Source: Plicaturopsis crispa FD-325 SS-3
Lineage: Eukaryota; Basidiomycota; Agaricomycetes; Amylocorticiales; Amylocorticiaceae
NCBI GenBank assembly: GCA_000827205.1
Contig: KN832567.1
Span: forward strand, 729,043-762,164
Reading direction: 5' to 3'
Length of the DNA: 33,122 bases
Positions 10,691 to 22,150 of this stretch are shown in pieces. The translations under genes and the position numbers were made by a program. The first letter of the stretch is position 1, and every line of letters begins with the position of its first letter. The notes under the pieces are model-generated. The model saw only the letters and a list, made by a program, of their open reading frames with translations. It searched no databases and had not been told where the DNA came from.

Positions 10691-11441
10691 ACGCATCTCT
10701 GCCGTTGATGCCGCTCGCCATCATCTTATTCTGGGCTTGGGCAATTGCGGGTCGGAAAGTGTACTGCTTATGTAATCCATTTACCAGTGAACGCGACTTT
10801 GAAAGTGACACAGGTCTACCTTTCAGCCTAAACATGCCCTATGCACATAGAATCAGCTTGAAAAAAATTGTTCTAGGTCTATTAACTACACTAGATGACA
10901 GTGTATATGTTTTCTGTAGCTACATGAGCCGGTTTGATTAAATAATGTAGTGCTCTGTGCTACTATAGCTGTGCAGCCTGAACTTGAAGGCTGCTTGTAT
11001 CGTTCTCTTGCGCCTTTTATCGAAAAATTTGGTGCAGGCATTGATAGAATAAGCATTCACACACTCGTCGGCGTTGCAGGTCGCATAACGCATAAGGCAT
11101 AGATGCTCGTGCTCGGTCATGCAGCTGGAGCAACCTCGGAGCTCTCATTTGCATTGTTTGTCGGGGATTATTGTACACAAAGACACGAGTGAATAATGAA
11201 GTCAAATACGAGAGAAGCACGGGACGTGCTATGCATCAGTGCATGACAATATGGCAGGAGGTCGAGAGGTCAGGAAAATACGCGCCCCGCGGCGCGTCGC
11301 GGCAGTGAGCAAACGCGCCTGTGGCTGACTGTGGCTGAACTCTGCCCGCGTCTGTATGCTCTGCACGGAAACATGTATGCAGGTTTCCTCGCTCTCTGGA
11401 TTGCTTCATTTACCACAGAGAAAACACTCGGAAAGAGTAAA

Positions 11442-11563
11442 TCTGTGATATGATTGCAACAGAAATATGTTTCCCTTCCATTTGCTCTTGATCTGCTCAG
11501 TGAACACGTCCTTTACACCGAATAAAACAGAAAGAAAAAAATCCTTTGCAATCATATCACAGA
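11442..11563. repeat. 18-bp perfect inverted repeat with 86-bp spacer
   Basis: TCTGTGATATGATTGCAA at 11442-11459 is exactly the reverse complement of 11546-11563. The spacer is AT-rich and codes for nothing recognisable. Both outer flanks carry AAA. It could be a tiny terminal-inverted-repeat (MITE-like) element or a stem-loop. Confidence 0.6.
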
Positions 11564-12748
11564 AAAGGTATATACAAGCAAATTCTTCTCCCAAAGTTTT
11601 TGCCAAAGCGAACATACGAGGATGCGTACGTGTTTCCGTGAGCTGTACCATTCAGACGCGTCGAAATGCGTACATGCCAGCACTGCCACAATCGTGCGAA
11701 CTTATTTTGGGAATAGGGAATTGCCCAAGCCCACTTATTCGACCACGACTTGTTGGACCAAGGCCTCTGGTCAACTTTTCCTCAGGCTCGCTACGACATG
11801 AAACATTTCTTCTAATCCGTATTGTCATGTACTAGTCTCGGACGCTACCGGACGCTACCATTGACATCGCATCTTCTTTTCTGGCCGCCGATTTCGTACG
11901 TGCACTCAGCAATCCACCATGTTTACTTATGCACAGCCTCAATACATCAATTCGAGCTTGACGACCGTACTTCCAGTTGTGATCTCGTGAACGCAGGCTC
12001 TGGGCTGTTCTGAGCAGTGTTGATCAATTTGAATGACGCACTACTTGATAGCAGCACACATGTATCGAACAATTTCAACCCGTTTCTGTAACCATTCGGC
12101 AGATGCGCACGAGCACCGGTGAGCATCTAGCTTACCTGCGAGGTTGTCTCAGCTATACTGACACTCTCGATGTCATCATGAGCAAATCGGAATATTGAAT
12201 AGGCCTTTACATCGCGTGGTGATTTTCGTTGACAACTACGCGTGAAGACAAGTGTTGTCGAGTCCCAGCGCAGATGGCATCATGCCTGTGCAATCAAAAT
12301 CACTCGTCGAATTGAATTTCGAGTCCGTCTCGCCGTCGCCGTTGATCGTTCCCCGAATTACACTGCGAACCGTACCACAGTAAGTACCACCTAGTGGGTG
12401 ACGGCTGCTTAGTTCTGGACTTGTGATGGAACACGCGGACGCCGATCTACAGCTGCACCGCTTAAACCTCCGCGCTAACTACTACTGCTCTTGCGCTGCG
12501 GGTGCTCATGCGGTACGTTTAGGGCTGAATATTCTTGGTTTTGCTTCGCCGCGGTGAATGAATCACTAACAGTTGCTCAATTATTGCTACAGAATGTCCG
12601 CCTGCTATCGAGTGATCGACCAGTTCTGCTAGCTCACATCCTCGCTTGTTCAACACAATTCAGTCCGGCGCGCACGTTGCTGTGCTCGACGTGATGGGAA
12701 CATACGGCAAGCCTCCCCGTACTGAGACCATGTTCGCCCACGAAATCC

Positions 12749-12754
12749 TATAAA
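12749..12754 (+). promoter_or_regulatory. TATA box of secreted-protein gene 1
   Basis: TATAAA lies 110 bp before the start codon, followed by GCCTGCCTC and then CAATATTCGCTATCC. The same block, with the same spacing, precedes the paralog at 15116, which supports a real core promoter. Confidence 0.75.
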
Positions 12755-12858
12755 GCCTGCCTCTTGATATCCAATATTCGCTATCCTATCTACTTCCCCG
12801 TACTCGCCATCTCCACTCACGAAGACTATACTACTCCCATAACACCTTACATTTCATA

Positions 12859-13630
12859 ATGTCCTTCCTCAAAATCGCCGCCACCCTCCTTGCCGCTGCC
12901 GTCGCTATTGCGCAGGTCAGCGCAGAGTCGCACTCTGTCACTCTCGTCAACAAGTGCGTTGCCCGACTTGGTTTAGATGATGTCATCAATTCTAATCACT
13001 ACTTCTGTGTTGTTACAGCTGTGGAACTGGTACCCCTTACCTCAAAGCCAGTGGAAACACACTCTCGACCGGTGGCACCTACACTTCCAGCGGCCCCCTC
13101 GTCGCCGCCATCTCTTACCTCGACACTGGTGCGCTTTGAGATTCACCCCCTTCGCAATCATTACGTTACTGATAGTTATTTTCATGTAGGTTGCGGTGCA
13201 AATGCCGAAGGATGCACCCTCGTCGAGGCCACTATGCAAAACCCCACCAGCCCCGGAAGCGGCTCGAGCGCCGACATCTCGCTCATCTCCCCGTAAGTCC
13301 TCCTCTGTATCCCAATCCTACGCGGAGGTGCTGACACCCACACGTAGCCACACCTTCAACGTAAAAGCCTCGTTCTCGTACAACAACGGCTGCAGCAATG
13401 GTGCTTCCTGTAAGTACTTAGCACACTTCCGTTGTCGTTCCTGCTTTTTAACGTTGACTCATCTCTGTAGGCGCCTCGGCTGACTGCTCCACCGCTTTCC
13501 ACGTGTCGACGGACACCGGCGTCCAGCAGGCCTGCCAGGCCAACGATGTACGTCCCGTACTCTCCCAGACTTGTATCACAGTATGCTGACATGCGATACC
13601 TAGGCTGGCCTCACTATCACATACTGCTAA
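12859..13630 (+). CDS. Small secreted 8-cysteine protein (Agaricomycete glycopeptide-like), paralog 1
   Basis: Exons are 12859-12953, 13019-13128, 13190-13292, 13348-13409, 13471-13547 and 13604-13630, giving 157 residues. An N-terminal signal peptide (MSFLKIAATLLAAAVAIAQ, cut near VSA/ES) sends it to the secretory pathway. The mature part opens with the SVTLVNKC/NCGTGTP pattern and contains GPLVAAISYLDTGGCG, NPTSPGSGSSADISL, FSYNNGCSNGASC, AFHVSTDTGVQQACQ and a C-terminal LTITYC. Eight cysteines in the mature chain suggest four disulfides. I recognise the pattern from small secreted proteins of wood- and litter-decaying basidiomycetes, sometimes labelled glycopeptide and distantly like thaumatin-type openings. 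The function is not known. It is the upstream member of a direct tandem pair with the gene at 15116. Confidence 0.88.
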
Positions 13631-15004
13631 ACGCACTCCTGAATGCTCCATATTTATCTGCATAATATTTATTATTTCGGGATTGTACAGAAGGGGTGTT
13701 GTGTTTGGTGTAATGAACTGGGCCTCGTAAGATTATTGGCGACTTAAATGACAATGGCGAGGCATTACTCTCCTTGTGATCATGATGATCCTCATAAGTG
13801 TCTTTCCAAAAGATGGTGTCGATTCGTAAGTGGTAAGTACTCAGATTTCATCGCGTACGAGACTTCAGCTCATATTTACTGGTGCTGGGGAGTACTTATC
13901 AGGAAGATACTTAGTAGCCGTCGGATTTTCCGCTCCCAAAAAGCGTTGTTTGGCAGGAGCCTGGGAGCCAAATAAAGGTCACTTCGCGTGGGTTCGATGC
14001 TCGGTTGTCTTCACTACTCTTTTGAAACACCGGCAATAGGCATACACAACGTTCAAAGAGGCTTCTAGTGTCAACAGGTCTAACCCTAGTAGTCGTAGCG
14101 CATGCAGATTCCATTCCTCGGTCTGACAGGAGCTGCGATCATCACGGTGGTCTCGACAGGTCTCCAACGCTGCTCCAACCAACGACTCGGACTCGGATAT
14201 CACCATTTCATCGCTATTTTCAAAATCAGGCGGCACGGCGTGCGAAATAGGACTCGGTAAGCTGCTACTAGCTGTCCTGTGATCTATATGTGTGACAGCC
14301 ATAGTGATACAAACTTACTTTCTCAAAAAAATTGCAGGGGGCGATGGAGTCGGGACTAGCAGCCGAAGACACTGCATTCCGTCCTCCGCATGATACTCAT
14401 CGCTGACCCAGCATGGAGCACGCACAGAATCATAGCACAGCATGAAACGTGCTCTTGAGAATGCATTGCAAGTTAGTTCAAGGGTCTGCTCTCCGCACAG
14501 CCCGTGAGTGCGACTTTGTCCACTGTCTGCAGCCCCAAAAGTTAACGCTCACATAGATGCTGCTCTTCCTCGGCGTACAGACTCAGAGTAGTGCCCTCAG
14601 GGATGTCTGCAGGAGTGAATGCCCGAGAATCTTCCTTTGTCGCCGACCCTATTATAGGTAGCGACTAGCCAGAGTGAGTTCGTGCGGACAGTCGTATCCA
14701 TGTAGGGCGCACTCTCGAGCATTCTGAATGTCATTCCAGCACTCTCACACTGGTGCATTGTGAGCTGAGCGGTACCCTTTTTCCTCTTCTTTACGGCGAC
14801 TATGATTCTGAAAATTGCCCGAACCCTCTTACAGAATCATCCGCTGGTGCCGAGTCAATTCACGGACTCATTCTAACCAAACTTGCAAAATCCTATCCAG
14901 CGCAACGCAGTTGCTTATTCCTGGAAATACACTGCTTCATCGCCGTGATGAATCCATACGCCGCCGAAACACCGCACCAGCATTGGCGCTCGTCGACCAA
15001 AGTC
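13631..15004. other. Spacer between the two secreted-protein paralogs
   Basis: Apart from the palindromic repeat at 13941-13978, I see no gene. Open frames are short and unlike known proteins. A frame reading through the promoter into the signal peptide of the second paralog is not credible as a separate gene. Confidence 0.5.
13941..13978. repeat. Palindromic short repeat, copy 2
   Basis: TTTGGC and GCCAAA face each other within AAGCGTTGTTTGGCAGGAGC and CTGGGAGCCAAATAAAG. It matches the copy at 10651-10690 along most of its length, with small indels in the loop. Confidence 0.6.
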
Positions 15005-15010
15005 TATAAA
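15005..15010 (+). promoter_or_regulatory. TATA box of secreted-protein gene 2
   Basis: TATAAA lies 111 bp before the ATG and is followed by GCCTGTCTC and CAACATTCGCTACCC. This nearly repeats the block at 12749 in front of the paralog. Confidence 0.75.
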
Positions 15011-15115
15011 GCCTGTCTCGGGACACACAACATTCGCTACCCAAGCTACATTCTCATACGCATTATACACCCTCACAAAAATCCCTCTGCATCCCTCTTA
15101 GTATTCACTTGCACA

Positions 15116-15928
15116 ATGTCTTTCTTCAAACTCGCCGTCGCCTTTGTCGCTGCTGCCGTAGCCGTTGTACAGGTCAGCGCCGAGTCCCATGTCGTGACTT
15201 TGGTCAACAAGTACGTGTACCTAATTCGACATCATCGAGTTGCCTGAGTTCTGACGTTCCTACAGCTGTGGACGTGGAACTGTGCGCCTTATTCATAGTA
15301 TAAGTGCATGTCCTGGAATTCGCTAATTCTATCTCTCGTAGCCGGTCCTCAAAGTCAACGGCAACACGCTCTCGACGGGTGGAAGCTACGTATCTAACGG
15401 ACCGCTCGTCGCTGCCATTTCCTACCTCGACACTGGTACGTGACTTTACTCTCTCTATTGCACTGGGCACGCTCTTCATATATGTCAACCAGGTTGCGGT
15501 GCCGACGGTGAGGGCTGCACGCTCGTCGAAACCACTATGAAGAACCCTACCACCCCTGGAAGCGGCTCCAGCACTGACATCTCGCTCATCCCACCGTACG
15601 TCCTACACTATGTGATCATATGCGCGGAATGCTTAAACGACTGCGTAGCCTTGCGTTCTCCGTGAAGGCCAGCTTCGCCTACAAGAACGGCTGCTCCAAC
15701 GGCGCCTCGTGTAAGCATTTAAGGCGCAATGTTTGGTGTACAAGAAATACTCAATTAGATGTTCTCAGGCGACTCGGCCTCGTGCCCTACCGCATTCCAT
15801 GTCCCTACCGACACCCATGTCCAGCAGGCTTGCCAGGCCGACAACGTAGGTCTACTTGCGTACTTGGAGTAAATGACATTGCACTAACACTTGTCCTGAA
15901 GGCCGGCCTCACTATCACCTACTGCTGA
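15116..15928 (+). CDS. Small secreted 8-cysteine protein (glycopeptide-like), paralog 2
   Basis: Exons are 15116-15210, 15266-15281, 15342-15435, 15493-15595, 15649-15710, 15769-15845 and 15902-15928. They give 157 residues, exactly the length of paralog 1. The signal peptide (MSFFKLAVAFVAAAVAVVQ), the eight mature cysteines and all shared intron phases match the first gene. The difference is one extra intron at 15282-15341, which splits the 110-base exon 2 of paralog 1 into 16 and 94 bases. A polyadenylation-like AATAAA lies at 15970-15975, about 40 bp after the stop. This is clearly a tandem duplicate and its function is unknown. The shared promoter block suggests similar expression. Confidence 0.88.
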
Positions 15929-16387
15929 GCGTGTCTCATGTGGGGTGTACTGGGCCAATATCCAAGCCAAATAAAACTTGGTATAGCACTCGGTGACTAG
16001 ACTTGTCTTGTTTCCGTAGACAGACTGGTTGCAATCAAAGCTTGTTTCTGCAATTTCTGTGTCCTGGCTGCTAGTATGAATGATTTCGCGATGATCCCTT
16101 GGACTTAAGAATGAAAAGCTCTTGACAAGTCCGAAAGACATAGCGTTACGTAAGGATGCGCATTTCATTACTGCTGCCGAAGCACACGTCGCCACCGGAA
16201 ATTGTGGACGCGGCTTTCTACCGAGGCGGCTTCCAGTTCCTGCTGTCTGCATCTCACCGTCTTCCTCTTTATTTTCGTCTCCGGGCGGGCACAGACTTGA
16301 TCTAGTGCTACTGGACCCCCTCTAGGTGTCTATCAAGCATTTGGTAGCTCCGTAAATTTGGCCAGAGGGTCTCTTATACGAGGCGTC
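15929..16387. other. Intergenic region upstream of SPF1
   Basis: No gene is recognised. It holds the 3' end of the secreted-protein gene (AATAAA at 15970) and the presumed SPF1 promoter. Minus-strand frames here have no recognisable domain. Confidence 0.5.
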
Positions 16388-19300
16388 ATGTTCGTGAGCT
16401 TCCGTTCTATCGCTGTAATATACGCTGAAACTGTCGAAAAGGGCTTCCGTTGTCGTAAATTCGCAGGAAATCAGAAAAGCAAGCCTGCATGTAGCTCTTC
16501 CAGTATGGACGCACCTCTACACGACCCCGTTTCTGTGCCTGTACCCTCTGTTGGCCTATGCATACTACGTCAAGTACGACGACTGGATCCGCAGTGAGGA
16601 GTGGACGTTTCTGGCTTGCGTCTCGCTTGGTGCGGGCCATGCCCTGAGCTATCTGGTGACGAGATGGAGCGCTGGTGCCAAGGCATGGGTGACGACACGG
16701 AAGGTACGTGTATAATCGCTCTTCACGGGCGCTGCTAATCCATAGGCTTCATACCGTATAGGCGCGCTCTCTTGAAGACGCCGATTGTATTCGACTAGTC
16801 CCTCATGCCCACCGTGGACAGGGCGAGATCGTTCCGTTGATTCAAAAAGACACGGCGGACGCATCGACGTACACCTTCAATTACCAACGGGACACCTACA
16901 CAGTCTCGTCGTTGTCCCCGCTGACGTTCGAGCGGCTCCCGTACCCATCGTCAGGACGTCCGCCTCTGTCAACCTTTTTCCAGCCCACGGGTGGTCTCTC
17001 CTCTTCGAAACTCCCCCCTCTGGCTTCGCTATACGGCAAAAACGAATTCAATATCCCAGTTCCATCGTTCTCCGAGCTCTTCGGCGAACACGCCACGGCC
17101 CCATTTTTTGTATTCCAGATCTTCTGCGTTGCACTGTGGTGCCTGGATGAGTACTGGTACTACAGCTTGTTCACGTTATTCATGCTCGTCGTCTTTGAAT
17201 GCACCGTCGTCTGGCAGGTACGTGAATTGACCTCAGGGACCTATATGGACTTGCTAATGTCCTTGCAGCGGTTGCGCACGTTGACTGAGTTCCGTACGAT
17301 GTCAGTTGTACCTTACGCAATCAAATGTCTTCGCGACTCGAAATGGACGACTATACAATCGGACGAGCTCCTGCCGGGCGATATTGTTTCCGTCGGTAAG
17401 CGCAACATTCTTAAACACTGCTGCAGTGAAATGCTCATATCTTCCATACAGCTCGTCAGCCGGGCGAAACAATTGTCCCAGCCGATATCCTCCTCATTGA
17501 TGGCACTTGTATTGTCAATGAGGCCATGCTCTCTGGTGAATCGACGCCCCTTCTGAAAGAATCTGCTCGGCTCTTGGAACAAAATGAACGCCTGGATGTT
17601 GATGGCGCTCACCGGAATGCCGTCCTCTTCAGTGGGACCAAGATATTGCAAGCAGGCACCTCAGGTAATTTGCATCTAGTTCTATTTGACTCGCAGCTTG
17701 TTAACAAACACTGGCTCCAGGTCAGACACAACCGGTTATCGCGACACCAGATGGCGGCTGCCTCGGGGTCGTTCTGCGCACAGGGTTCGGAACGGCACAA
17801 GGTCAACTCGTTCGGACGATGATTTTCTCGACCGAGCGCGTGTCAGCAAACAATGTCGAGTCGTTCCTATTCATTGGATTCCTCCTCATCTTCGCCATTG
17901 CCGCGAGTTGGTATGTATGGACCAAGGGTATGCATATATTTTCCCGAAACTATCTATATCCGTTAATTACTCTCTTACTAGGTATTGAGAGGGAACTGAA
18001 AAAATCGAAACTTCTCCTCGATTGTGTCCTTATCATCACCAGTGTCGTGCCCCCGGAACTGCCAATGGAATTGTCTTTGGCAGTGAACGCGTCCTTGGTG
18101 GCGCTTTCGAAATACGGTATGTTAGAAAACATCCTTGCACCGGCGTGCTCTCTTTCAAGCCATTTTTACAGCTATCTTCTGTACCGAGCCATTCAGGATC
18201 CCGTATGCTGGCCGCGTTGATGTTTGTTGCTTCGACAAGACGGGCACGATCACCGCTGAGAACCTCATTCTTGAAGGTGTTGCAGGTGTCGAGTGAGCGA
18301 AGTCTTGTGTCGAGGATGCTTCGAATGGCTTACATTTTGCAGCTCATCGAACCTCCGGCGCCTTGTAAACGTCAAGGAAGTCAACAGGGAGACTACACTC
18401 TGCCTCGCAGCTGCACATGCACTCGTCAGACTGGATGATGGCACGGTGGTTGGTGACCCGATGGAGCGCACTACACTTGAGGCTTTGGATTGGAAGCTGA
18501 CTAAGGGTGCGCTTTAACGTTATCCACCTTCCACGCACTGATCTCAACTCCTTTCGTATCAGGCGATACGATCTTGCCTAACAGCACGAGTGCACCACAC
18601 CGCACCCAGCTCAGTATCCGCCGGCGTTTCCAGTTCTCATCGGCTCTCAAGCGAATGTCGACGGTATCGAGTTTGCCTAACGGCAAAAGCCTGGCAGCCG
18701 TTAAGGGAGCGCCAGAGACCATACGGGGTATGTTGTCGCAGGTTCCCGATGGTTACGATGAGACATACAAATGGTTCACGCGGCGTGGTAGCCGTGTTCT
18801 TGCGCTCGGTGCGAAAGAAATGGAACATATGGCGGTCGACAAGGCGAGTAACATTTCACGGCCGAGTCCGCAACTCTAGTTGCTTATTTACTGAGAGTAG
18901 ATCAACAAACTCCCTCGCGAGAGCATCGAGAGTGGGCTGCAGTTCGCGGGTTTCTTGGTCTTCCATTGTCCTCTCAAAGCCGATGCAGTAGAGACGCTCA
19001 AAATGCTCGCTGACTCCTCCCACCGTGTGAGTATCTTTTCATCGCTGGCGCTTTTCGATCGGAACTGAGTTACATATATCAGTGCATAATGATTACCGGC
19101 GACAATCCCCTCACGGCCGTCCACGTCGCTCAAGACGTAGAGATCGTCGACCGTGATGCACTAATCCTTGATTTGAAAGAGAATCCAGCCCATGAAGCAG
19201 GTTTGTGAATCCATCCGGATCCCCGCGTACGTTAGAGCTCACTTGTGCGCAGATCTTGTCTGGCGTACTGTGGACGAGTCCAAAATCATTCCGGTCAACC

Positions 19301-21044
19301 CGGCCGAGCCGTTGGACCAATCGCTCTTCGATGAATACGACATCTGTGTGACGGGTGCGGCCATGAAGCAATTCGAATCCCGACCCAGCTGGACCGATCT
19401 TGTGCAGAACACTTGGGTCTACGCCCGCGTGTCACCCACACAAAAGGAGTATATCTTAACCAGTTTAAAAACCCTTGGATACACTACGCTCATGGCGGGC
19501 GACGGTACGAACGACGTCGGCGCGCTCAAGCAAGCGCACATTGGTGTTGCGCTGCTTGACGGCACGCCTGAGGATTTGCAGAAGATCGCCGAGCACCAGA
19601 AGAACGAACGCATCAAGAAGGTGTACGAGAGTCAGCTAAAGATCACTGCCCGCTTCGGACAAGCGCCGCCGCCAGTCCCACCCGCTATCGCCCACCTCTA
19701 CCCTGAAATGGTCGAAGCACAGAAGAAAGCTGCTGCGGACCTGGTAAATGGCCGAAAGAAGAACCCAATGGAGAAGGTGCACCTTGTGCTCTGGCAAGTG
19801 CGATGTATGAGGAAAACTGACCGTTGTGCGTAGTTCGATATCGCCTCGATTACTGACAAAATGGCGGACATGGAGGGCGAGGAAGATGTCCCGAAGATCA
19901 AGCTCGGTGATGCATCTTGCGCTGCACCTTTCACGTCCAAGTTGTCGCACGTCTCCGCAAGTTCGTCTTTCAAACATCAACGTGAACAAGCTACTGGACA
20001 CTAATTGCTCTTTATGATAGTTACGCACATCATCCGTCAAGGCCGTTGTACCCTGGTCGCGACTATTCAAATGTACAAGATCCTCGCGCTCAACTGTCTG
20101 ATCACCGCATACAGCTTGAGCGTACAGTACCTCGATGGAATCAAGTTCGGCGACTATCAGGTAACTATCACCGGCATGCTCATGTCTGTTTGTTTCTTGT
20201 GTATCTCTCGTGCGAAGGTATTTATATCTCCTGTTCTTGTTCTATGTTATGGGGCTAACATTCAACGGCCAGCCTGTGGAGAAACTCTCAAGGGAACGAC
20301 CGCTGGGCAACATCTTCAATTTCTACGTACTGTTGTCGGTGCTCATACAGTTTGCACTCCACATCGCATCACTCGTCTATATCACTGAGCTGTCGCGAAA
20401 ATACGAAGAGTGCGTTTTATTCACATTCAAACATGACGTTGAACTAACGGAATCTGCATTTAAAGGAGAGGACCGATCGACTTGGAAGCCAAATTCGAAC
20501 CCAGCCTTCTGAACACTGCGATTTATCTCCTCGGACTTTCCCAGCAAGTTTCGACCTTTGCTATCAACTTCCAGGTGGGCCATGTGTGACATGTGAGATT
20601 AAGGACCCATGCTGATCGTTTCTACCTTGCTAGGGACGGCCCTTCCGTGAAGGCATTCGAGAAAACCCGACTCTCTGGTGGGGGCTCGTCGGCGCAAGCG
20701 CCGTCGCATTCTCCGGTGCTACAGATTTCATGCCTGAAATGAACCGTTGGCTGCAAATTGTCGTCATGGAAGACTCCGTGCGTACACGCTGCCACCCGAT
20801 CTATCAGTACGGATAGCTAATGAGGCTGGCGACACAACAGTTCAAGTTCAGGCTGACTGCCACTATGGCAATAGACTTTGTCGGCTGTTGGCTAATTGAA
20901 ATCGTGTGCAAGCATCTGTTTGCAGACCTCCAGCCAAAGGCATTGGTCACGCGTGGCCGGGAGCGACGGGAAAAGCGCAGGGAGGAGCAGCGAAGGGCAG
21001 CTGAAGCTGAAGCCCTCTCGGACGGCGAGAAGAAAACGCAGTAG
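16388..21044 (+). CDS. SPF1: P5A-type ATPase Spf1, ER membrane transmembrane-helix dislocase
   Basis: This endoplasmic-reticulum P-type ATPase extracts misinserted transmembrane helices (yeast Spf1, human ATP13A1). My model has 19 exons and 1210 residues, close to the 1215 of yeast Spf1. Seen motifs: N-terminal P5A helices ([13 protein letters not shown]), actuator SGES near residue 304, [13 protein letters not shown] in the membrane substrate region near 438, the phosphorylated Asp in CFDKTGT (residue 482), KGAPE in the nucleotide domain, TGDNPLTA, and [11 protein letters not shown] near 813. Exon starts are 16388, 16467, 16762, 17269, 17452, 17721, 17982, 18172, 18343, 18563, 18901, 19083, 19253, 19834, 20021, 20273, 20466, 20634 and 20841. 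The intron 18844-18900 starts with GC, not GT. The first coding exon would be only six bases (ATGTTC, 16388-16393). That start is the least certain point. Confidence 0.94.
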
Positions 21045-21282
21045 AGGGCTCTTATAATAGACGTGCAATTGTCGTAAATTAGCGCTTAATGGCTCATATC
21101 ATTACTCGTTCATAAGTAGTACTGGCAGTCTTTGATCAAGGTATTAATTCTCTCTCGGAGAACCATGAAAGTTAAAAGCGATATTCGAGTCCAGCTAGTT
21201 ATACGCGTTGAGTGACAGGGGACGACATGAGATGCTCGCAGGCTGGGGTTACAATGTCGAGAACCAAAGGATGAAAGAGAAA

Positions 21283-21485
21283 CTACTGTACACGCATCGC
21301 CTGCATGCCTACGATCGCTTGTCTAAGTTCTGCAAATTGGACGATTTTCTCCTCAAACGCTACACCTGTGCGCACTCCATCCTCATCGAACCGTTCTGCA
21401 GCGAGGTCGAGGACTTGGGCTGCGCCGGACATGTGCAATACGCCAGCAAGGGCGTGGTGCAGGGCGATGAATCTGGGGTTTGGGA
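21283..21485 (-). pseudogene. HNH-family gene, C-terminal scrap (copy B)
   Basis: Only the last 70 or so residues of the family remain, from ELPNPRFIALHHALAGVL to the stop at 21283. They align end to end with the C-terminus of the intact copy at 25523-26993 (LPNPKYLALHNALAGIL ... FEDKIIRHSELKESIATM). The remaining piece is open in frame. Its upstream side ends at about 21485, where plus-strand kinase-like sequence begins. The N-terminal region and the HNH core are absent. Confidence 0.72.
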
Positions 21486-21489
21486 GCTC

Positions 21490-22150
21490 CACGGGGAAAT
21501 TCCTCGCCGTCAGGGAAACTCTACACATTCCCTCCTCTTGTCGTCAAAATGGTAAGGCGATTTCGGTCCCAAGGCCTGGAGCAAGAGGCATGGTTCTATG
21601 GAGAGATGGAATGTCTCCAGGGTGCAGCAATTGCTCGCTGTTATGGCTTCTTCCAAGTGGAGCTTAGCGACTCTGTAAACATCGGATTATGGGATGGCGA
21701 CAAGGGAGATGTAGACGACGAGGGCTTCACAGAAGCGGATAAACAGCGCGATGAACGTCCTCGCGTTTTCTCTCTCCTTCTCCTGGAGCGATTAGGCGAC
21801 CGAATCCCTTTTTACCAACCTACGCCTCAAGGTGCTCGGTAAGGGTAATTTGGTTTCCTTTGTCACTGGAAGTCACTCACAATTCTCGCAGGAAAGACAT
21901 GGAAGATATATACAGCGACATGGCCGAGCTTGGCATATACCACTCCGACATCCGCTGGCAGAATTATCTGCGTGCCCCCGCCTCTCCTCCGGGCCTTCCC
22001 GGCTTGCCCTCGCCCTACAAACATCGCACCTACGCATGGCGGGTCATCGACTTCGATAATTCCGAGAAGAATAACTTCCAACCCTTACAAAACAATCTTG
22101 ATTATAGCTGCTTCATACGGCGGGTGTCAATATTCCGATCGGACACATAG
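21490..22150 (+). pseudogene. Kinase-like gene, 5'-truncated copy 1
   Basis: Homology to the intact neighbour at 22423 starts at about 21490, just before FPPLVVK, so the glycine-rich loop is missing. Present are the Lys strand (LVVKM), EAWFYGEMECLQGAAIARCYGFF, an acidic linker, LLLERLGDR, then an intron at 21839-21891 that keeps phase. RKDMEDIYSDMAELGIYHSDIRWQN and AWRVIDFDNSEKNN follow. The catalytic-loop Arg is replaced (HSD in place of HRD). After DFDNSEKNN the frame no longer matches the intact copy, although its C-terminal NIP...VDPWDL is still readable in another frame before 22195. The truncated 5' end, the changed HRD and the shifted C-terminus point to a pseudogene. Confidence 0.7.

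Larger units (their letters stand above)
10574..12858. other. Gene-poor 2.3 kb region
   Basis: No protein family is recognisable on either strand. The region holds a palindromic repeat at 10651-10690, an 18-bp inverted repeat at 11442-11563, a GC-rich patch near 11280-11350 with a duplicated GTGGCTGA unit, and a 10-bp tandem duplication (CGGACGCTAC) near 11838-11857. The last few hundred bases are the promoter of the secreted-protein gene at 12859. Confidence 0.55.

Noticed and set aside
10563-10941. Overlapping frames upstream of Rpp30 on both strands
   Set aside because: They run through the palindromic repeat and the Rpp30 start region and resemble no family.
13985-14005. B-box-like GGGTTCGATGCTC suggesting a tRNA gene
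   Set aside because: No acceptor stem, D arm or A box can be built around it on either strand.
14753-15247. 164-codon plus-strand frame ending in the signal peptide of paralog 2
   Set aside because: It reads through the conserved TATA block and into the intron. The paralog comparison fixes the real start at 15116.
21208-21555. 115-codon plus-strand frame upstream of kinase-like copy 1
   Set aside because: It is the antisense of the HNH-family C-terminal scrap, which matches three paralogs on the other strand.
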